Positions 1 through 9,142 of a stretch of DNA of 64,000 bases are shown here, one piece after another. A program made the translations under genes and the position numbers. Within the stretch, counting starts at the first letter, position 1, and each line of letters begins with the position of its first letter. A model generated the notes under the pieces. That model was not told the DNA's origin. It did not search any database and saw only the letters and a list, made by a program, of their open reading frames with translations. The stretch comes from Cellvibrio sp. PSBB006 (GTDB lineage: Bacteria; Pseudomonadota; Gammaproteobacteria; Pseudomonadales; Cellvibrionaceae). The stretch covers positions 3,966,001 to 4,030,000 of the forward strand of contig NZ_CP021382.1 of NCBI RefSeq assembly GCF_002162135.1. The letters run 5' to 3'.

Positions 1-512
1 CCATCAATGGGTGTTACACCCAGTGAGCCGTGCCAACTGTTATCGCTGTCCGTCTCCGTGTCTGTTTCCACTCCTGGATTCAGGTCGTCCTCCATGTAAA
101 ACACTGTGGTGCGATACTTTGATTCATCCCGGGTCATACCCGCAGCGACATAAAACATCTTGTTCGGGATAAACAGTTCAATGTCAGCGTTGAGGTTTTC
201 TTCCGTAACAAAGGTTTCATAACGGAAACTGCCATAGGTATCACTGTAGTCCCACTCCTCGTGGAGGTAGCTGACGCTGAGATTGCTGGCTTTTTCCAGG
301 AATGCCGCTTCAGCCAAGGGATGATTGGCAGTATTCACCGGCGAAAAATAGTAGGTTCCGCTGACCCTCCAGGTATCGCTTTCGGAGTCTGGCAATGCTT
401 CTCGGTCACGACGCAGATAATCGAGGCTGATTTCAGAACGGTAGGTTTGGGCGATGGATATATCGGTAGCAAGTAACAGTGCAATAGCCGAGCCGAGCAG
501 GTAATTACGCAT
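1..512 (-). CDS. Secreted, probable outer-membrane beta-barrel protein (3' end cut off)
   Basis: An open minus-strand frame runs from an ATG at 512 to the window edge without a stop, giving about 170 residues of a longer protein. It begins MRNYLLGSAIALLLA and has a likely signal-peptide cleavage after the SIAQ region near residue 22. The rest alternates polar and aromatic residues, with motifs such as SLDYLRRD, WRVSGTYYFSP and SVSYLHEEWDY, as expected of antiparallel barrel strands. An AGGAGA-like ribosome site lies just upstream of the ATG. I do not recognise the family. A porin-like outer-membrane location is inferred from strand pattern alone; the missing end could change this. Confidence 0.6.
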   Translation of the reverse strand, partial: MRNYLLGSAIALLLATDISIAQTYRSEISLDYLRRDREALPDSESDTWRVSGTYYFSPVNTANHPLAEAAFLEKASNLSVSYLHEEWDYSDTYGSFRYETFVTEENLNADIELFIPNKMFYVAAGMTRDESKYRTTVFYMEDDLNPGVETDTETDSDNSWHGSLGVTPID

Positions 513-738
513 GAAAATCTCCTTAATTTCATAAAAGATAAACGCTCTTCCGAGCGGCGCGCAGTTTACCCTTGAGTATGTAAAGTGTCATGAATTAAAA
601 GCGGGTATAGCTGTATCCTTAGGGTCATCGGGAATATAACTTTTTGCAATTCGGTTGGCGTGAAGGCTGCGGCGAGTTAATCTGGCCAAAAGTTGCTCTT
701 ATCTGCAAACAACAAATACTGAAAAACAGGAGTGGGTT

Positions 739-1917
739 ATGAACGCCGTTAAAAGGGGTATGGGATTTGTTGGTGTGACACATTGGCTGTTGTGTTTGTT
801 GACAATACTTTTGACCATGCACAGCGCGCAGGCAAACGATGCGACCCAAGGTATGAATGCATACGATACGTTGGGCGAGCAGCTGGCGGATGTCATCAAC
901 CAGCAGGATGATAAGCGCATGGTCAAGATCTTTAACCTCAAGGATTTTTTTCGTCGCGCGGCAAAATCGGTGTTCACGCTTGAGCGGGATGTCAATGCTT
1001 ATGTTGCAGGGAGCATGAAAAATGGGGAAGTGCATCTGTCCAAAGTGTTATTTACGTCGACCTATCAACGAAACCCGAATGCGAAATTTATCCGTACCAT
1101 CAAGGATAACCAGCCCGTGGTCAGGCTTGACTATAGCGACGGTGGACATGAGTACTTGCTGCTGGTGGTGGAAAAGCAAGATGGTGGAAAACTGCAAATA
1201 GTCGATTTTTTTCCGCTTTCATCAGGGCAAATGATGAGTGAAACCCTGGGGATCGTATCGCAAATGCTGTACAACCCGAGTGAGTCCTTGCTCAAACGGT
1301 TGTTTGGCAGTGTTGAATACAATGAGGCGCTGGGAGAAGCGTTTAAGCGAATCGCTAAATTCAGAGCGGCGGGTAATTACAAAGCAGCCTACCGGGTTTT
1401 GCAGGCACAGCCGGAAAATATCAGAACCCGAAGAATTATGTTGCATTCGGCAATCAATCTGGCGGGACAGATTGGTGAGACGGAATACCGCGAACAATTA
1501 GCGTTGTTGGACAAATATTATGGCAACGAAGAGTCGGCGGGCTTTTTATTGATTGATCATCATATTTATAACGGCAACTTCAGGCGGGCACAAAAAAGCC
1601 TTGATGGTATCGTCGGTTTAATCGGTGAAGATGGTGTATTGATGCTTTTGAAGGCCAACACATGTCTTATCGCGGAAGACTTCGCCTGTTCCGAACAATA
1701 TGCTCGCAAAGCTATCGCGATAGAACCGGACCTGGAAGATCCGTATTGGACATTAATAAACTGTCAGGTGCATACAGAAAAATATGCACAGGTGGTTGAA
1801 ACATTGAAGTATCTTGAAGAGAATTTTGACTATGAATTTACCGAAGAGGCTTTTGCTGGCGAGGCACTCTATCAGGATTTTATTCAGTCGCCGGAGTATA
1901 AACGTTGGCTGTTGTAG
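739..1917 (+). CDS. Secreted TPR-repeat protein of unknown function
   Basis: The 392-residue product starts with a basic, hydrophobic leader ending in AQA near residue 32, so it is probably exported. Residues from about 195 to the end look like degenerate tetratricopeptide helices: alternating helical pairs, an ALGEAFKRIAKFRAAGNYKAAY segment, and an AIEPDLEDPYWTL turn typical of TPRs. The N-terminal half (about 40-190) is a compact mixed domain I do not recognise. An AACAGGAG ribosome site precedes the ATG. It stands alone on this strand and is followed by a strong bidirectional terminator, so it is probably monocistronic. A scaffold or protein-binding role is inferred only from the TPRs. Confidence 0.75.
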   Translation: MNAVKRGMGFVGVTHWLLCLLTILLTMHSAQANDATQGMNAYDTLGEQLADVINQQDDKRMVKIFNLKDFFRRAAKSVFTLERDVNAYVAGSMKNGEVHLSKVLFTSTYQRNPNAKFIRTIKDNQPVVRLDYSDGGHEYLLLVVEKQDGGKLQIVDFFPLSSGQMMSETLGIVSQMLYNPSESLLKRLFGSVEYNEALGEAFKRIAKFRAAGNYKAAYRVLQAQPENIRTRRIMLHSAINLAGQIGETEYREQLALLDKYYGNEESAGFLLIDHHIYNGNFRRAQKSLDGIVGLIGEDGVLMLLKANTCLIAEDFACSEQYARKAIAIEPDLEDPYWTLINCQVHTEKYAQVVETLKYLEENFDYEFTEEAFAGEALYQDFIQSPEYKRWLL

Positions 1918-1932
1918 TTGAGTTCAGCGCAT

Positions 1933-1961
1933 AAAAAGGGGTGCGATTAGCACCCCTTTTT
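1933..1961. terminator. Bidirectional rho-independent terminator
   Basis: An AAAAGGGGTGC / GCACCCCTTTT inverted repeat with a 5-base loop and A/T runs on both sides lies between two convergent genes, so it can serve both. Confidence 0.85.
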
Positions 1962-1977
1962 ACTGGTGGGAACGAAA

Positions 1978-2844
1978 CTATTTATCCATCTCCGCAATCA
2001 CTTTCTGCAAACCTTTCAACGACGCTTCCACACTTTGCATCGGCGTCATGCCTTCCGGGTAAACTTCTTGCTCAACCACTAACCATAAGGTACCGCCCAC
2101 AGTGCGGTTAGCAACAATCAGCGCTTCCCAGTCGGTGGTGTCTTTGCCGATGATCGGGTTTTCCTTGTTGCCTTCTTCCGGTGCAGCGGCTTTGTAATGT
2201 GTGGTGATGGTACGGCCGGGATAGGCTTTAATAAAATCAATCGGATCTTTACCGGCTACTTCGGTCCAGCCTACATCTTGCTGCAGGATCACGTCTGTCG
2301 AGGTGCCTGTGCCGATCACATCCCAGGGCGTTTTGCCTTCTTTGCCGAGCATTTCACCTTTGTGGTTGTGATAGCCGGTGTGCATGCCGTGGGGTTTTAA
2401 TTTGGCTTGTACTTTTTCCAGATCAGCGGCAACTTCTTTGGCGCCTTCCGCAGTAAATGCGCGGTGGTCCATGGGAATGATCAGGTAGTGGCAATCAATC
2501 GCTTTGTAGAACGCGACGGTTTTATCAAAATTTTCATCAGAAAATTTATCGAAGCCGACGTGCGCGCCGGAGGCTTTCAAACCCAGTTTGTTGAGGAATT
2601 TTTTCAAGCCTTGTGGATCTTCAGCGTAGGGGCCGAAGTTGCCGGCAAATTCCACACCTTGAAAACCCATGTCAGCGAGTTTCTTTAATGTGCCTTCAAA
2701 ATCTTTGGCAACATCGTCTTTGATCGACCACAGCTGAACGCTCAGTTGCGGCGAGGTTGGCGCAACATCCGCTGCAAAGCTGGCTGCGCTGCTGCTGGTG
2801 ATGACGGCCATGGCAAGAACCTTGAGATAGGTTGAGAGTTTCAT
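1978..2844 (-). CDS. Exported sugar isomerase/epimerase-like TIM barrel (possible 3-keto-glycoside processing enzyme)
   Basis: The 288-residue protein has a clear signal peptide (cleavage near SFAA-D, residue 25) followed by an AP-endonuclease-2/xylose-isomerase-like TIM barrel. Characteristic segments are LADMGFQGVEFAG, YHNHKGEM, ILQQDVGW, TTHYK and LWLVVEQE; their acidic and histidine residues are the usual divalent-metal ligands of the family. Relatives linked to GMC oxidoreductases act on 3-keto sugars or glycosides by isomerisation or beta-elimination. That function is inferred here from the two upstream genes, 28 and about 400 bases or more away in the same operon. A good AAAAGGAAG ribosome site precedes the ATG. 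The true substrate is unknown; it could be a plain keto-sugar epimerase. Confidence 0.75.
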   Translation of the reverse strand: MKLSTYLKVLAMAVITSSSAASFAADVAPTSPQLSVQLWSIKDDVAKDFEGTLKKLADMGFQGVEFAGNFGPYAEDPQGLKKFLNKLGLKASGAHVGFDKFSDENFDKTVAFYKAIDCHYLIIPMDHRAFTAEGAKEVAADLEKVQAKLKPHGMHTGYHNHKGEMLGKEGKTPWDVIGTGTSTDVILQQDVGWTEVAGKDPIDFIKAYPGRTITTHYKAAAPEEGNKENPIIGKDTTDWEALIVANRTVGGTLWLVVEQEVYPEGMTPMQSVEASLKGLQKVIAEMDK

Positions 2845-2872
2845 TGTTGTCTTCCTTTTATTTGCTGCGTTA

Positions 2873-4597
2873 TTAAATGTTACCGAGTTTTAGTTGTTCT
2901 ACCGCGTAATTGCAAGCGCGTGCGGTGAGTGCCATAAAGGTCAGCGAGGGATTTTGCCAGGCACAAGAGGCCATACTGGCACCGTCCGTCACAAACAGAT
3001 TGGGCACGTCGTGGGCCTGATTATAGCCATTCAGGATCGAAGTTTTAGGATCTTTACCCATTCTTGCAGTACCCATCTCGTGGATGGACAAACCGGGCGG
3101 CCATTCTTCAACAGTGCGTTGCACATTCTTCAGGCCGGCTGACTCCAGCATTTCGGCGGCGGTATCCGCAATGTCATTGAGCATCTTGATGTCATTGTCG
3201 GAGTAATCGCATTCAATGTGTAATTGCGGCATACCCCATTTGTCTTTCTTGGTGGGATGCAGCGACACCTGGTTTTCATAACGCGGCAACATCTCACCGG
3301 AACCACGCAAACCGAACTTCCATTCACCGGCACTTTTGATGGCGTTCTTAAAATCCACACCGAAGCCATCTTTGTAAGCAAATTGGCTCCAATGTTCACG
3401 CGCCGCGCCACCGGCAAAGGAATAACCGCGCAGGAAGTCGGCATCCTTTTTAGTAACGTTGCGGAAACGCGGAATATAAACGCCGGTCGGGCGGCGGCCG
3501 GAATAATATTCGTCTTCAAAGCCGGGCACCGTGCCGTTGGCACCGGCGCCGTAGAGGTGGTCCATCAAGTAATGGCCGAGCACACCGGACGAGTTGGCAA
3601 TCCCGGTGGGGAAGGCTTCGCTGATGGAGTTCAACATGACGTGCGTGGTGCCGAGGGTCGATGCACAAAGGAAGATGACCTTGGCAAAATACTCGCGCGT
3701 CTCCAGGGTTTCGCTGTCGATAATGCGCACGCCGGTAGCGCGATTGGTTTTGGGATCATAGATCACGCTGTGCACGATACTGTTGGTGGCAATCGATAAG
3801 TTATTCGTTTTTAACGCTGCCGGTAACGTAGAGCTTTGCGTAGAAAAATAGGCCCCGAAAGTACAACCTTTTTGGCACTCGTTGCGCGCCATGCATTGGT
3901 AGCGGCCCTGTTCAATATGGTGCGGTGCAGGCTTGGATAGATGCGCACAGCGACCCATAATTAATTTTCGATCGTTGTATTTTTTCTCGAACTTCGCTTT
4001 TAAATCTTTTTCCACCGCATTGAATTCAAACGGTGGCAGAAATTTGCTGTCCGGCAGCACGGGAATATTTTCCACCGAGCCGCTGATGCCAACGTGATGT
4101 TCTACATAGTCATACCAGGATTCGATATCTTTGTAGCGAATCGGCCAGTCCACGCCGTGCCCGTCTTTGGCGTTGGCGGTAAAGTCGAGATCACTCCAGC
4201 GATAAGACTGGCGGTGCCACAGCAGCGACTTGCCACCTAACTGATTGCCGCGAATCCAGCTGAAGGGTTTTTCTTGTGGGGTGCTGTAGGGATGGTCGCG
4301 ATCATTGGCATAAAAATGTTTGGTTGCATCGTTGAACGCATAGTTTTGTTTTTGAATGTAATATTGCTCGTCGACAATATCGCGCTCGATCTTGCCGCGA
4401 AATGGCATCTCCCACGGCTTTACACCTTCGCCGACATAATCCTTGCGGTGTTCTACCGGGCGACCCCGTTCCACCATCAAGGTCTTCAAACCTTTTTCAC
4501 ATAATTCTTTAGCGGCCCAGCCGCCGGTCACTCCGGAACCTACAACAATCGCGTCGAATTTTTCCTGGGTCTTCTTGATATAAATCGTTTTACTCAT
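2873..4597 (-). CDS. GMC-family FAD oxidoreductase, large subunit of a sugar/glycoside dehydrogenase
   Basis: The 574-residue enzyme has the FAD dinucleotide-binding motif GSGVTGG (residues 20-26) and an acidic ribose ligand at E43 (VERGR). Near the C-terminus are the GMC signature SIHEMGTARMG (His506) and NPSLT (Asn549), the catalytic His-Asn pair. A cysteine-rich CQKGCTFGA stretch lies in the middle. The subtype matches the large subunit of glucoside 3-dehydrogenases and gluconate-2-dehydrogenase-type complexes. It has no signal peptide, so export would rely on the Tat signal of the subunit encoded just upstream (40-base gap). It likely oxidises a sugar C3 hydroxyl and passes electrons to the respiratory chain; no cytochrome c subunit is encoded nearby. 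Confidence 0.85.
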   Translation of the reverse strand: MSKTIYIKKTQEKFDAIVVGSGVTGGWAAKELCEKGLKTLMVERGRPVEHRKDYVGEGVKPWEMPFRGKIERDIVDEQYYIQKQNYAFNDATKHFYANDRDHPYSTPQEKPFSWIRGNQLGGKSLLWHRQSYRWSDLDFTANAKDGHGVDWPIRYKDIESWYDYVEHHVGISGSVENIPVLPDSKFLPPFEFNAVEKDLKAKFEKKYNDRKLIMGRCAHLSKPAPHHIEQGRYQCMARNECQKGCTFGAYFSTQSSTLPAALKTNNLSIATNSIVHSVIYDPKTNRATGVRIIDSETLETREYFAKVIFLCASTLGTTHVMLNSISEAFPTGIANSSGVLGHYLMDHLYGAGANGTVPGFEDEYYSGRRPTGVYIPRFRNVTKKDADFLRGYSFAGGAAREHWSQFAYKDGFGVDFKNAIKSAGEWKFGLRGSGEMLPRYENQVSLHPTKKDKWGMPQLHIECDYSDNDIKMLNDIADTAAEMLESAGLKNVQRTVEEWPPGLSIHEMGTARMGKDPKTSILNGYNQAHDVPNLFVTDGASMASCAWQNPSLTFMALTARACNYAVEQLKLGNI

Positions 4598-4636
4598 AGT
4601 CTGCTCGATCTGTATTTATTTCATAAACCTGGCTGA

Positions 4637-5257
4637 TTAGAAGTTCAGCGACCAGGCTTTGCCGACAGTTGAAAACTTCACCGAACCTTTATAACCGCCG
4701 GGAATGGCCAGATACGCCAGCTCTTTGGACGCACCGATTTCCGAGGTGTAATAGCCAAATACCACCAGCGCTTTCAATTGCTTGAAGTGTTCGCGGTCTT
4801 CCGCTGCAAATTCGCCCTGGGCTTTTTCCATCTGCGTTAGCAATTCAACTTGCTGGTCTTTCGGGCAGGATAAAAATGCCTTGCCATAATTTTTTTGCGC
4901 GGCGCTATCAATTTTTTGCAAACCGGCGAGCAGCGATTGTTGTTCATCAGCATTGAAACAATAGGCTGCCTGGTAATCGATAAAATTATGCACATCAGCG
5001 CCTATCGCACCGGGCGTATCGGTAGTGGGAATAATCAGTTCGCCCAGGTCGCGCACTAACGCCAATTGCTCCGGCTTGAGGAAGCGATTTTTCCGTCGGG
5101 ATATATCGCGCGGGCTGGTAAAACTTTCGGCCATTAATGACAGCGACGTGGCAGACAGAGCGAGGCCACACAGTGCGGCTAATTGCTTGATTGCGGTACG
5201 CCGTTCGAGGTGAATATCGGAAGTGGCTATCACGCCAGGATCAGTAACATTGGGCAT
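4637..5257 (-). CDS. Gluconate 2-dehydrogenase subunit 3-like protein with Tat signal
   Basis: This 206-residue protein has a twin-arginine leader (LERRTAIKQLA then a hydrophobic stretch ending near SLMAE) and a small helical domain with the family features LKPEQLALVRDLGELIIPTT and GADVHNFIDYQ. In known GMC dehydrogenases the small subunit carries the Tat signal, acts as chaperone and escorts the cofactor-loaded large subunit through the membrane. It is first in the operon, immediately ahead of the GMC gene, which supports that role. No strong ribosome site precedes the ATG. Start choice is otherwise secure because the Tat motif lies about 19 residues in. Confidence 0.8.
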   Translation of the reverse strand: MPNVTDPGVIATSDIHLERRTAIKQLAALCGLALSATSLSLMAESFTSPRDISRRKNRFLKPEQLALVRDLGELIIPTTDTPGAIGADVHNFIDYQAAYCFNADEQQSLLAGLQKIDSAAQKNYGKAFLSCPKDQQVELLTQMEKAQGEFAAEDREHFKQLKALVVFGYYTSEIGASKELAYLAIPGGYKGSVKFSTVGKAWSLNF

Positions 5258-5361
5258 AAAAGGGGTACTCGGTTGCTGAAAAATGCGAGGCTTTAATGGA
5301 TAGTCTAATGCCTCAAAGCTTGTCTGGAAGCCAAATAGACAGGCATTTATTATGATTTAAA

Positions 5362-5375
5362 TGTAACCGTTTACG
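5362..5375. promoter_or_regulatory. LacI-family-type operator-like palindrome (site 1)
   Basis: TGTAACCGTTTACG is a near-perfect inverted repeat around a central CG, the typical form of LacI-family sugar-repressor sites. It lies about 105 bases upstream of the Tat-subunit gene, so it could control the minus-strand operon. The regulator is not in the window. Confidence 0.5.
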
Positions 5376-5689
5376 GCCTCTGTGCAAGAGAATTTACACA
5401 ACAAAACAATTTCAATTTTGAACGTCACGAGCGGGGGATGCATTTTATTTTGAACAAAAACATCTCATTAGAACTGCATTCTCAATTTTCTTTATTCGGC
5501 TATCTATAACGTTCTATCCATGCAGGCCTCCTTGGTGCGTGTTTTATTGCCTCATATATTGTCGATGGTGGCTTAGTGTTCCGAATTTATATTTGATTCA
5601 AACTTCTTCTTATTTGAAGGCTCGGCCTTTGCGCCGTGACAAGTATTAAGGCCTGCATATCCTGTAACAATGCTTATCTTGTAACAAAT

Positions 5690-5703
5690 GGTAACCGGTT
5701 ACA
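5690..5703. promoter_or_regulatory. LacI-family-type operator-like palindrome (site 2)
   Basis: GGTAACCGGTTACA contains a perfect 12-base palindrome, GTAACCGGTTAC, and shares the GTAA-nCG-nTTAC pattern with the two flanking sites. It lies midway between the divergent genes, which would suit repression by looping. Confidence 0.55.
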
Positions 5704-5893
5704 TTATTTGTGTTACTGCTTGGCTATACCTTCACTTACTCCGTATTTAATGCCGATTCTCCTTTCTTAATTAAATTCCTTTAAAAACAGAATATTACAG
5801 CTTTTTATCAAATTTATATTATTAATTATATCTATCTAATTTACCCTAATGATGATTTGTCCAATGAAAAATAGCTGTAATCATCCTTGAAAA

Positions 5894-5907
5894 TGTAAAC
5901 GGTTACA
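5894..5907. promoter_or_regulatory. LacI-family-type operator-like palindrome (site 3)
   Basis: TGTAAACGGTTACA is extended by A and T to a 16-base near-palindrome. It is about 130 bases upstream of the TBDR start and falls between a weak TTGAAA / TAAGCT promoter pair, a position expected for a repressor that blocks RNA polymerase. Confidence 0.55.
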
Positions 5908-6039
5908 TCTAAGCTTTGTATGAATCATGGACGCTAAGACTCGGTTAATTCTAATAACACCATTGATGTGGTAACCGGGCTTTAGGTCATGAGAAGCGTT
6001 AAAAAAATACATAAAAATTACTCCAAAGGAGTTTCCAAA

Positions 6040-9000
6040 GTGAATCACACTCATCGATTTAAACCTAGATTATTGGCCTCCGTGATAGCTGCTTGCGCCG
6101 TGGCTGGAGCTTCTTCTTATTCAATTGCACAAGAAGACACCATTGAAGAAGTTATTGTCACTGGTGTTAAGGGCGCGCAGGAAAAAGCCATTAGTATTAA
6201 ACGCAATACCTCTGAAGTTGTGGACTCAATTGCGGCAGAAGATATCGGTAAATTGCCCGATAGCACTATTGCCGATTCGCTACAGCGCGTGACGGGTATT
6301 CAGATTCAGCGTAGCGCAGGGCAAGGCGGCATCGTCAGTATTCGTGGCTCTAATGAGATATTAACCACGTTGAATGGTGAGCTGTTTTTAACCGCACAGA
6401 ATATTCTGAACAGTAACGCGGACTACCAGGATATTCCCTCAAGTCTTATTGCCGGTGTCAACGTATCAAAATCTTCCAACGCCAGACAATTAGAAGGTGG
6501 TATTGGTGGTTCGGTAGATTTATTGACACGCCGCTCTTTGGATCTTGACGGCGGCCTCACGAACGTTGTGCGCTTGCAGGCGAGCCAAGGCAGCATTACT
6601 GAAGAAACTGATCCGGAAATTAGTGGCCTGATTGGTTTTAACGCGGACACTTATGCGATGTCATTGGCATACGCCTACGCGGATCAAACGCTCTCCGCCA
6701 ATCAAACGCAAACCCGCGCCGGTGTACAGAACCGCGGTGATGCCTTGATGATGATGAGCTGGGATGGTCCCGTATCAACCAACTTTGTTACCGAGCGCGA
6801 ACGCCTTGGTCTGAATTACAACTTCAACGCGCAATTGAGCGATTCGCTCGAATTAAATATCGATTCCTTTTATAACAGCATGGATGAAAAACAGGCGGGA
6901 AATATGTTCCAGTTCGATCTGGATTCCGTCGGTTGGGATTATGGCCGTATGCAACCGCAAGGCGTTAACTCCGCGGGTGATGTGCCTATTGCCCAAGGTA
7001 ATTACGCAACTGGCTGGACAGCGAATATGAACTCCGCGTTGCGCGCCGGTGTTAGTTCTAATTTCCGCGAAACCTCGGCACTGAATAATAGCTTTGAATT
7101 GAAGTTTGATGGCGGTGGTGATTTCACCGGTAGTGTTCGCTATATCAATTCTAAAGCCACGCGTGAGAATGATGCGCTTACATTAGTGCAACGTCCCTCA
7201 TCACCCGGACCTGATGGCTTGTTTGATGACGAAGGTTATGTCTACAACCTGAACGGTGATACTCGCCAGGTTAACCCAGGCTATATTGCGGGAAATCACA
7301 CGACAACGTTTATGGCACACGACGATGGTGTTAGTTGGGAATTTGATCCCGCGTTTGCGCAAGCCATGGGCCAAAGTTCCGCATGGTATATCCATTCCAG
7401 TTGGTTAGAAGGCGAGCATCACGAAGCCACTCTGGATGTATTGCGTGCTGATTTCAACTATCACTTTGCCGATGAAGGTTTGACCTCTGTGGATTTCGGT
7501 GTGCGCGATGGTACGCGCAGTATTGAGCGTCGTGCATTCCATTACTTTATGCCGACTGGCATTACTGCCTACGATCCGACAGACATGCAAGCTTATGACA
7601 TGTTGGTTAAATATCATGAAGCAGGTTACGTGTATGGGACTGGTCAGGCGAATGATGGTACCAGTGGTACTTACCTGGTCGAAACCTCCGGTGGCAGTTT
7701 GGTTGAGCTGAAAGATATCGGTCTTGAGCCGGTGCGCGGCGTCAACCTGGATGAAGCCGGATTGCAACCATACATGCATCAGGTGTCTGACTTTGGCGCG
7801 ACGGTTGAATCTTTCAACGCTTCCATCCCTATGATTGATGTCTCGAAAATTGGCAGCAATCTGGCCTTTATGGACAACTTGTATGAAGCGCAACATGTTC
7901 GTAAAGATCGTCCGGACCAATCTTATGTTATTGATGAGGATCGCGAATCATTCTACGTCAGCTTTAACTTTGATAAAGCATTAACCGATAGTGTGCGTTT
8001 AAGTGGTAATGCGGGTGTAAGACGAGTGACAGACACGCTGACTATTAAACAGAATGTTTATGACGGTAATCGCTTGGGTCGCGATGTGTTTGCAGGCTCA
8101 GACGCTAACCATACTTACTATGTCGACGCTGGCGATAAATTCACGACAGTAAAACATTCTTACTTCCTGCCAAGTATTAACGCCAACTTCGATTTTGGAG
8201 ATGAATACAAGATCAAGGTTTCTTACGACGAGCGTACCTCGCTGCAAGCGCTTAACCAATTTGGTCAGGGAGAATTTACGTCCTGGAGAAGCGGGCAGAT
8301 TGATCCTGATACCGGGAATCGCTATCAAGCCATCAGTGAAATCCGTTTAGGTGGAAACCCGAACCTCCAACCCTGGAGCGCCAAAGTTTATAACCTTGCC
8401 GGTGAGTGGTATCCCACCGATACCACGTTGTTAGGGCTGACATTTTTCTACATGGATATTGGCGGCTTTACCGAAGAGGTTAGAACCACAGATCTTACGC
8501 TCGCTGACAGCGATGGTATTGTGCGGGAAGGCGGCACAGTTATCGAGTTGCGCAATGGCTCTAACGCCAGCGTAGAGGGTGTGGAAGTTTCATACCAGCA
8601 AAGCTTTGATTTCTTACCCAGCTTTTTAGCTAACACTGGTATTACCTGGAACTACACCTACTCGCCCAGCACTCGTGAAGGCTATACCTTTGCGGCGGAT
8701 GGTCAGGACGTTCCCTTCAATGCGACCGCTGAAAACCAATCTAACCTGGTCCTGTGGTATAGCGACGAGCGGTTTGAATTCCGTGTTGCCGCTAACTATC
8801 TGGATAAACGTTACAACGGTACCGAGACTGGCGTATTGCCGAATGATGATGCGAATAAAGTCCTGGGTGGTCTGCCGGTGTGGGATGACGAGTCACTCTA
8901 TGTCGACCTGAACAGCACTTATCATGTTAACGATGCCATTGATGTCAGTTTGAATGTGCAAAACCTGACAGAAGAAGGCGCTAACAAGTACATGCATTGG

Positions 9001-9069
9001 GAAGACTTCCGCACAGAATACAACGCCTTTGAGCGTCGTATTGTGCTCGGTGTCAACGCCCGCTTTTAA
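6040..9069 (+). CDS. TonB-dependent receptor, carbohydrate-type (TIGR01782-like)
   Basis: The frame is open from an ATG at 5989, but the GTG at 6040 has an AAAGGAG ribosome site about 8 bases upstream and gives a clean signal peptide (cleavage SIA-Q, residue 30). I therefore choose GTG: 1009 residues. A TonB-box-like DTIEEVIVTG follows at 33-42, then a plug with IGKLPDSTIADSLQRVTGIQIQR and SIRGSNEILTTLNGE. A 22-strand barrel ending in the aromatic-terminated LGVNARF follows. This family takes up oligosaccharides across the outer membrane in Xanthomonas and Caulobacter. With mannanases downstream and operators upstream, manno-oligosaccharide import is the likely job, but the substrate is inferred. 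Confidence 0.88.
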   Translation: MNHTHRFKPRLLASVIAACAVAGASSYSIAQEDTIEEVIVTGVKGAQEKAISIKRNTSEVVDSIAAEDIGKLPDSTIADSLQRVTGIQIQRSAGQGGIVSIRGSNEILTTLNGELFLTAQNILNSNADYQDIPSSLIAGVNVSKSSNARQLEGGIGGSVDLLTRRSLDLDGGLTNVVRLQASQGSITEETDPEISGLIGFNADTYAMSLAYAYADQTLSANQTQTRAGVQNRGDALMMMSWDGPVSTNFVTERERLGLNYNFNAQLSDSLELNIDSFYNSMDEKQAGNMFQFDLDSVGWDYGRMQPQGVNSAGDVPIAQGNYATGWTANMNSALRAGVSSNFRETSALNNSFELKFDGGGDFTGSVRYINSKATRENDALTLVQRPSSPGPDGLFDDEGYVYNLNGDTRQVNPGYIAGNHTTTFMAHDDGVSWEFDPAFAQAMGQSSAWYIHSSWLEGEHHEATLDVLRADFNYHFADEGLTSVDFGVRDGTRSIERRAFHYFMPTGITAYDPTDMQAYDMLVKYHEAGYVYGTGQANDGTSGTYLVETSGGSLVELKDIGLEPVRGVNLDEAGLQPYMHQVSDFGATVESFNASIPMIDVSKIGSNLAFMDNLYEAQHVRKDRPDQSYVIDEDRESFYVSFNFDKALTDSVRLSGNAGVRRVTDTLTIKQNVYDGNRLGRDVFAGSDANHTYYVDAGDKFTTVKHSYFLPSINANFDFGDEYKIKVSYDERTSLQALNQFGQGEFTSWRSGQIDPDTGNRYQAISEIRLGGNPNLQPWSAKVYNLAGEWYPTDTTLLGLTFFYMDIGGFTEEVRTTDLTLADSDGIVREGGTVIELRNGSNASVEGVEVSYQQSFDFLPSFLANTGITWNYTYSPSTREGYTFAADGQDVPFNATAENQSNLVLWYSDERFEFRVAANYLDKRYNGTETGVLPNDDANKVLGGLPVWDDESLYVDLNSTYHVNDAIDVSLNVQNLTEEGANKYMHWEDFRTEYNAFERRIVLGVNARF

Positions 9070-9088
9070 TCTGTTGTGACGCAAAGAA

Positions 9089-9114
9089 GAGAATGCTGCT
9101 CAGGCAGCATTCTC
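9089..9114 (+). terminator. Hairpin between TBDR and halogenase gene
   Basis: GAGAATGCTGC / GCAGCATTCTC form an 11-base-pair stem with a TCAG loop. It is followed by an A-rich run rather than T residues, so it may be a partial attenuator or RNA-stability element rather than a full terminator. Confidence 0.55.
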
Positions 9115-9142
9115 GATTCATAAAAATAACCAAGATGCATCT

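Larger units (their letters stand above)
5258..6039. other. Divergent regulatory region between 3-keto-sugar operon and TBDR
   Basis: About 780 bases without a convincing gene. It is AT-rich and holds three related 14-base palindromes (listed separately) arranged between the two divergent transcription units. A weak sigma70-like pair, TTGAAA at 5887-5892 and TAAGCT at 5910-5915, would place the third palindrome in the promoter spacer. I saw no riboswitch or small ORF with a good ribosome site. Confidence 0.6.

Noticed and set aside
5968..5981. Fourth GTAA-type operator near GTGGTAACCGGGCT
   Set aside because: Only the left half matches; the right half (GGGCT) breaks the palindrome.
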